From Paenarthrobacter sp. (GTDB lineage Bacteria > Actinomycetota > Actinomycetes > Actinomycetales > Micrococcaceae), in assembly GCA_031179305.1 (NCBI GenBank), contig JAPSHX010000007.1, positions 92,682-156,681 of the forward strand: 64,000 nucleotides of DNA, written 5' to 3'. A program made the position numbers and the translations under genes. This document shows, one piece after another, positions 62,868 through 64,000 of this stretch. Below the pieces are notes generated by a model. The model saw only the letters and a program-made list of their open reading frames with translations. It had not been told where the DNA came from and ran no database searches. Position 1 is the first letter of the stretch. Every line of letters starts with the position of its first letter.

Positions 62868-64000
62868 GCTGGGAGTCGGAGCCCTCGTTCTCGGTATCTT
62901 CGTCTTTTGCTTCTGCTTCTTCGTCCGCTGAATCGATGTCAGATTCCGCGTCATCGGATTCGAAGTAATCCGACTCGACATCATCAAGCTCAATGTCATC
63001 ATGCTCAACATCAGCGGCTGCGGCCTCAACTATGACCGTCTCCGTTTCAGGCTTCACGACGTCGGCGTCCGGGGCTGGCTTCTCGAAGCGCGGCTTACGC
63101 GCAGCTGCTTCTTCCTGCTCGTCCCAGCCCAGGTCCAAAATTTCGGGTTCGGCGAAGTCGCCCACACCCAAAGCGTTCTCAGCTACGAGCGCCTGCCGGG
63201 CCCACTTATCCGCTTCCTCGGTGCGACCCACCGCGCTGAGAGCTTCAGCGTATGCGCGGAAGAGGCGGGGGCTGTAGGAGAACGCCCGGTTGATGTCCAA
63301 CTGGGGGATCTCAAGCTCACTGACCGCCGCATCAAACTGCTTGAGGTCCGCACGGGCTCCTGACGCCACGATGGCTAGCTCAACCTTGCCCGGAGCGTCC
63401 AGGTCCTGGGCTTCCGGAGAGCGCACCATGTCAAGGGCGCGATCGGGGCGGCCAAGGCCACGCTCGCAGTCAGCCATCACCGGCAAATGCACGTTGGATC
63501 CACTGATGCGGCGGTACGTACGGAATTCGCGCAGTGCCTCACCGTAGTGACCAGCGGCGTAAGCCGTGAGGCCAACAGCTTCACGGACGGCCGACAGGCG
63601 ACCGCCGCGGCGGCTTGCGGCCAAGGCGTGCTGGAACGCGAGCTCGGGTTCAATGTCGATCAGGCGGCCAGCCATGACCAGGTGCTTTGCGACCCAGCCA
63701 GCGCTCTGCTCCTCAAGGGTCTTGATCTGGTGCCCAGTAGCACGGTCGAGTTCCTTGCCCGTGACATCCTCGTCAATTTCAGGCGAGCGTTCGCGGTCAG
63801 GGCGGTTGGCGCTGCGGATGTCCTTGGCGTTGGGGACCCGGGCCGGACGTTCTTCCCACGAACCGCCGCGTTCGTTGCGGTCACCGCCAAAGTTCCGCGG
63901 TCCGCGCTCGGGACGGTCGCCGAAGGGCTTGCGGTCGCCGCGGTCGTTGTTGAAGGGACGACGGTCACCGTCGCGTGCCGGACGGTCGTTACGGTCGCCG
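62860..64000 (-). CDS. TPR-like protein with basic repeat N-terminus and acidic C-terminus (5' end cut)
   Basis: At least 379 residues visible; the start lies beyond the right edge. The visible N-terminal part is rich in GDR/RPF repeats (RNDRPARDGDRRPFNND...), the middle (~110-290) has TPR-like helices (GHYGEALREFRTYRR, AYAEALSAVGRTEEADKWARQAL), and the last ~100 residues are Asp/Glu-rich. It corresponds to Rv1691 in the conserved order. Function unknown; the oppositely charged ends suggest nucleic-acid or self-association. Confidence 0.8.
   Translation of the reverse strand, partial: GDRNDRPARDGDRRPFNNDRGDRKPFGDRPERGPRNFGGDRNERGGSWEERPARVPNAKDIRSANRPDRERSPEIDEDVTGKELDRATGHQIKTLEEQSAGWVAKHLVMAGRLIDIEPELAFQHALAASRRGGRLSAVREAVGLTAYAAGHYGEALREFRTYRRISGSNVHLPVMADCERGLGRPDRALDMVRSPEAQDLDAPGKVELAIVASGARADLKQFDAAVSELEIPQLDINRAFSYSPRLFRAYAEALSAVGRTEEADKWARQALVAENALGVGDFAEPEILDLGWDEQEEAAARKPRFEKPAPDADVVKPETETVIVEAAAADVEHDDIELDDVESDYFESDDAESDIDSADEEAEAKDEDTENEGSDSQHG

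Overview
The window reads as a chromosomal segment of a high-GC actinobacterium of the Micrococcaceae, most like Arthrobacter/Paenarthrobacter. The evidence is the protein sequences, the frequent GTG starts, the type II DAHP synthase, and gene orders shared with Mycobacterium (mraZ-rsmH-ftsL-ftsI-murE-murF; Rv2175c-like next to a Ser/Thr kinase; gcvH-garA-merR-DUF151-merR; tlyA-nadK-recN-pyrG-nudix-xerD; parA-scpA-scpB-rluB-cmk-der). I see no rRNA, insertion sequence, prophage or CRISPR array. One tRNA gene (Pro, GGG) is present.

Layout. 1-7.5 kb: division and cell wall (dcw) cluster on the minus strand, headed by mraZ and a promoter region full of GTGG repeats that look like MraZ boxes; murF runs off the left edge. 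7.4-15.3 kb: DUF3040 membrane protein, dinB, a lipoprotein with a polyprenyl diphosphate synthase, an Rv2175c-like DNA-binding protein, a LysM/lytic transglycosylase with a striking 9-bp tandem repeat upstream (MtrA-like), and a PASTA Ser/Thr kinase. 15.4-26.4 kb: aroG, a PlsC acyltransferase, tandem alpha/beta hydrolases, a ROK glucokinase, a FadD15-type acyl-CoA synthetase and pyruvate carboxylase. 26.7-33.5 kb: an orphan ParA-like ATPase, the McdR/FtsR/GarA/GcvH regulatory cluster, an MFS exporter divergent from a MarR regulator with a clear operator, and tRNA-Pro.

33.6-41.5 kb: der, plsC, cmk, tyrA, rluB, scpB, scpA, parA, a compact minus-strand run in which most genes overlap or abut. 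41.8-53 kb: what looks like an accessory block set into the otherwise conserved parA...xerD neighbourhood: a DctA carboxylate transporter divergent from a CitA/CitB-type two-component system, a LuxR-type regulator, an Rv2258c-like methyltransferase, and a GntR-controlled 2-methylcitrate (propionate) operon prpDBC. 53-64 kb: a small Nudix protein, a membrane protein, then xerD, nudix, pyrG, recN, nadK, tlyA, a small hypothetical, a HAD phosphatase and a TPR-like protein cut by the right edge.

Themes: cell wall growth and division with their regulators (MraZ, PASTA kinase, FtsR/McdR-like MerR proteins, GarA), and carbon entry around the TCA cycle (Pyc, DctA, methylcitrate cycle). CRP/GlxR-like N6 palindromes lie upstream of both pyc and dctA/citAB. 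I found no convincing wholly new system; the most interesting items are regulatory repeat arrays and a few poorly characterised modules.
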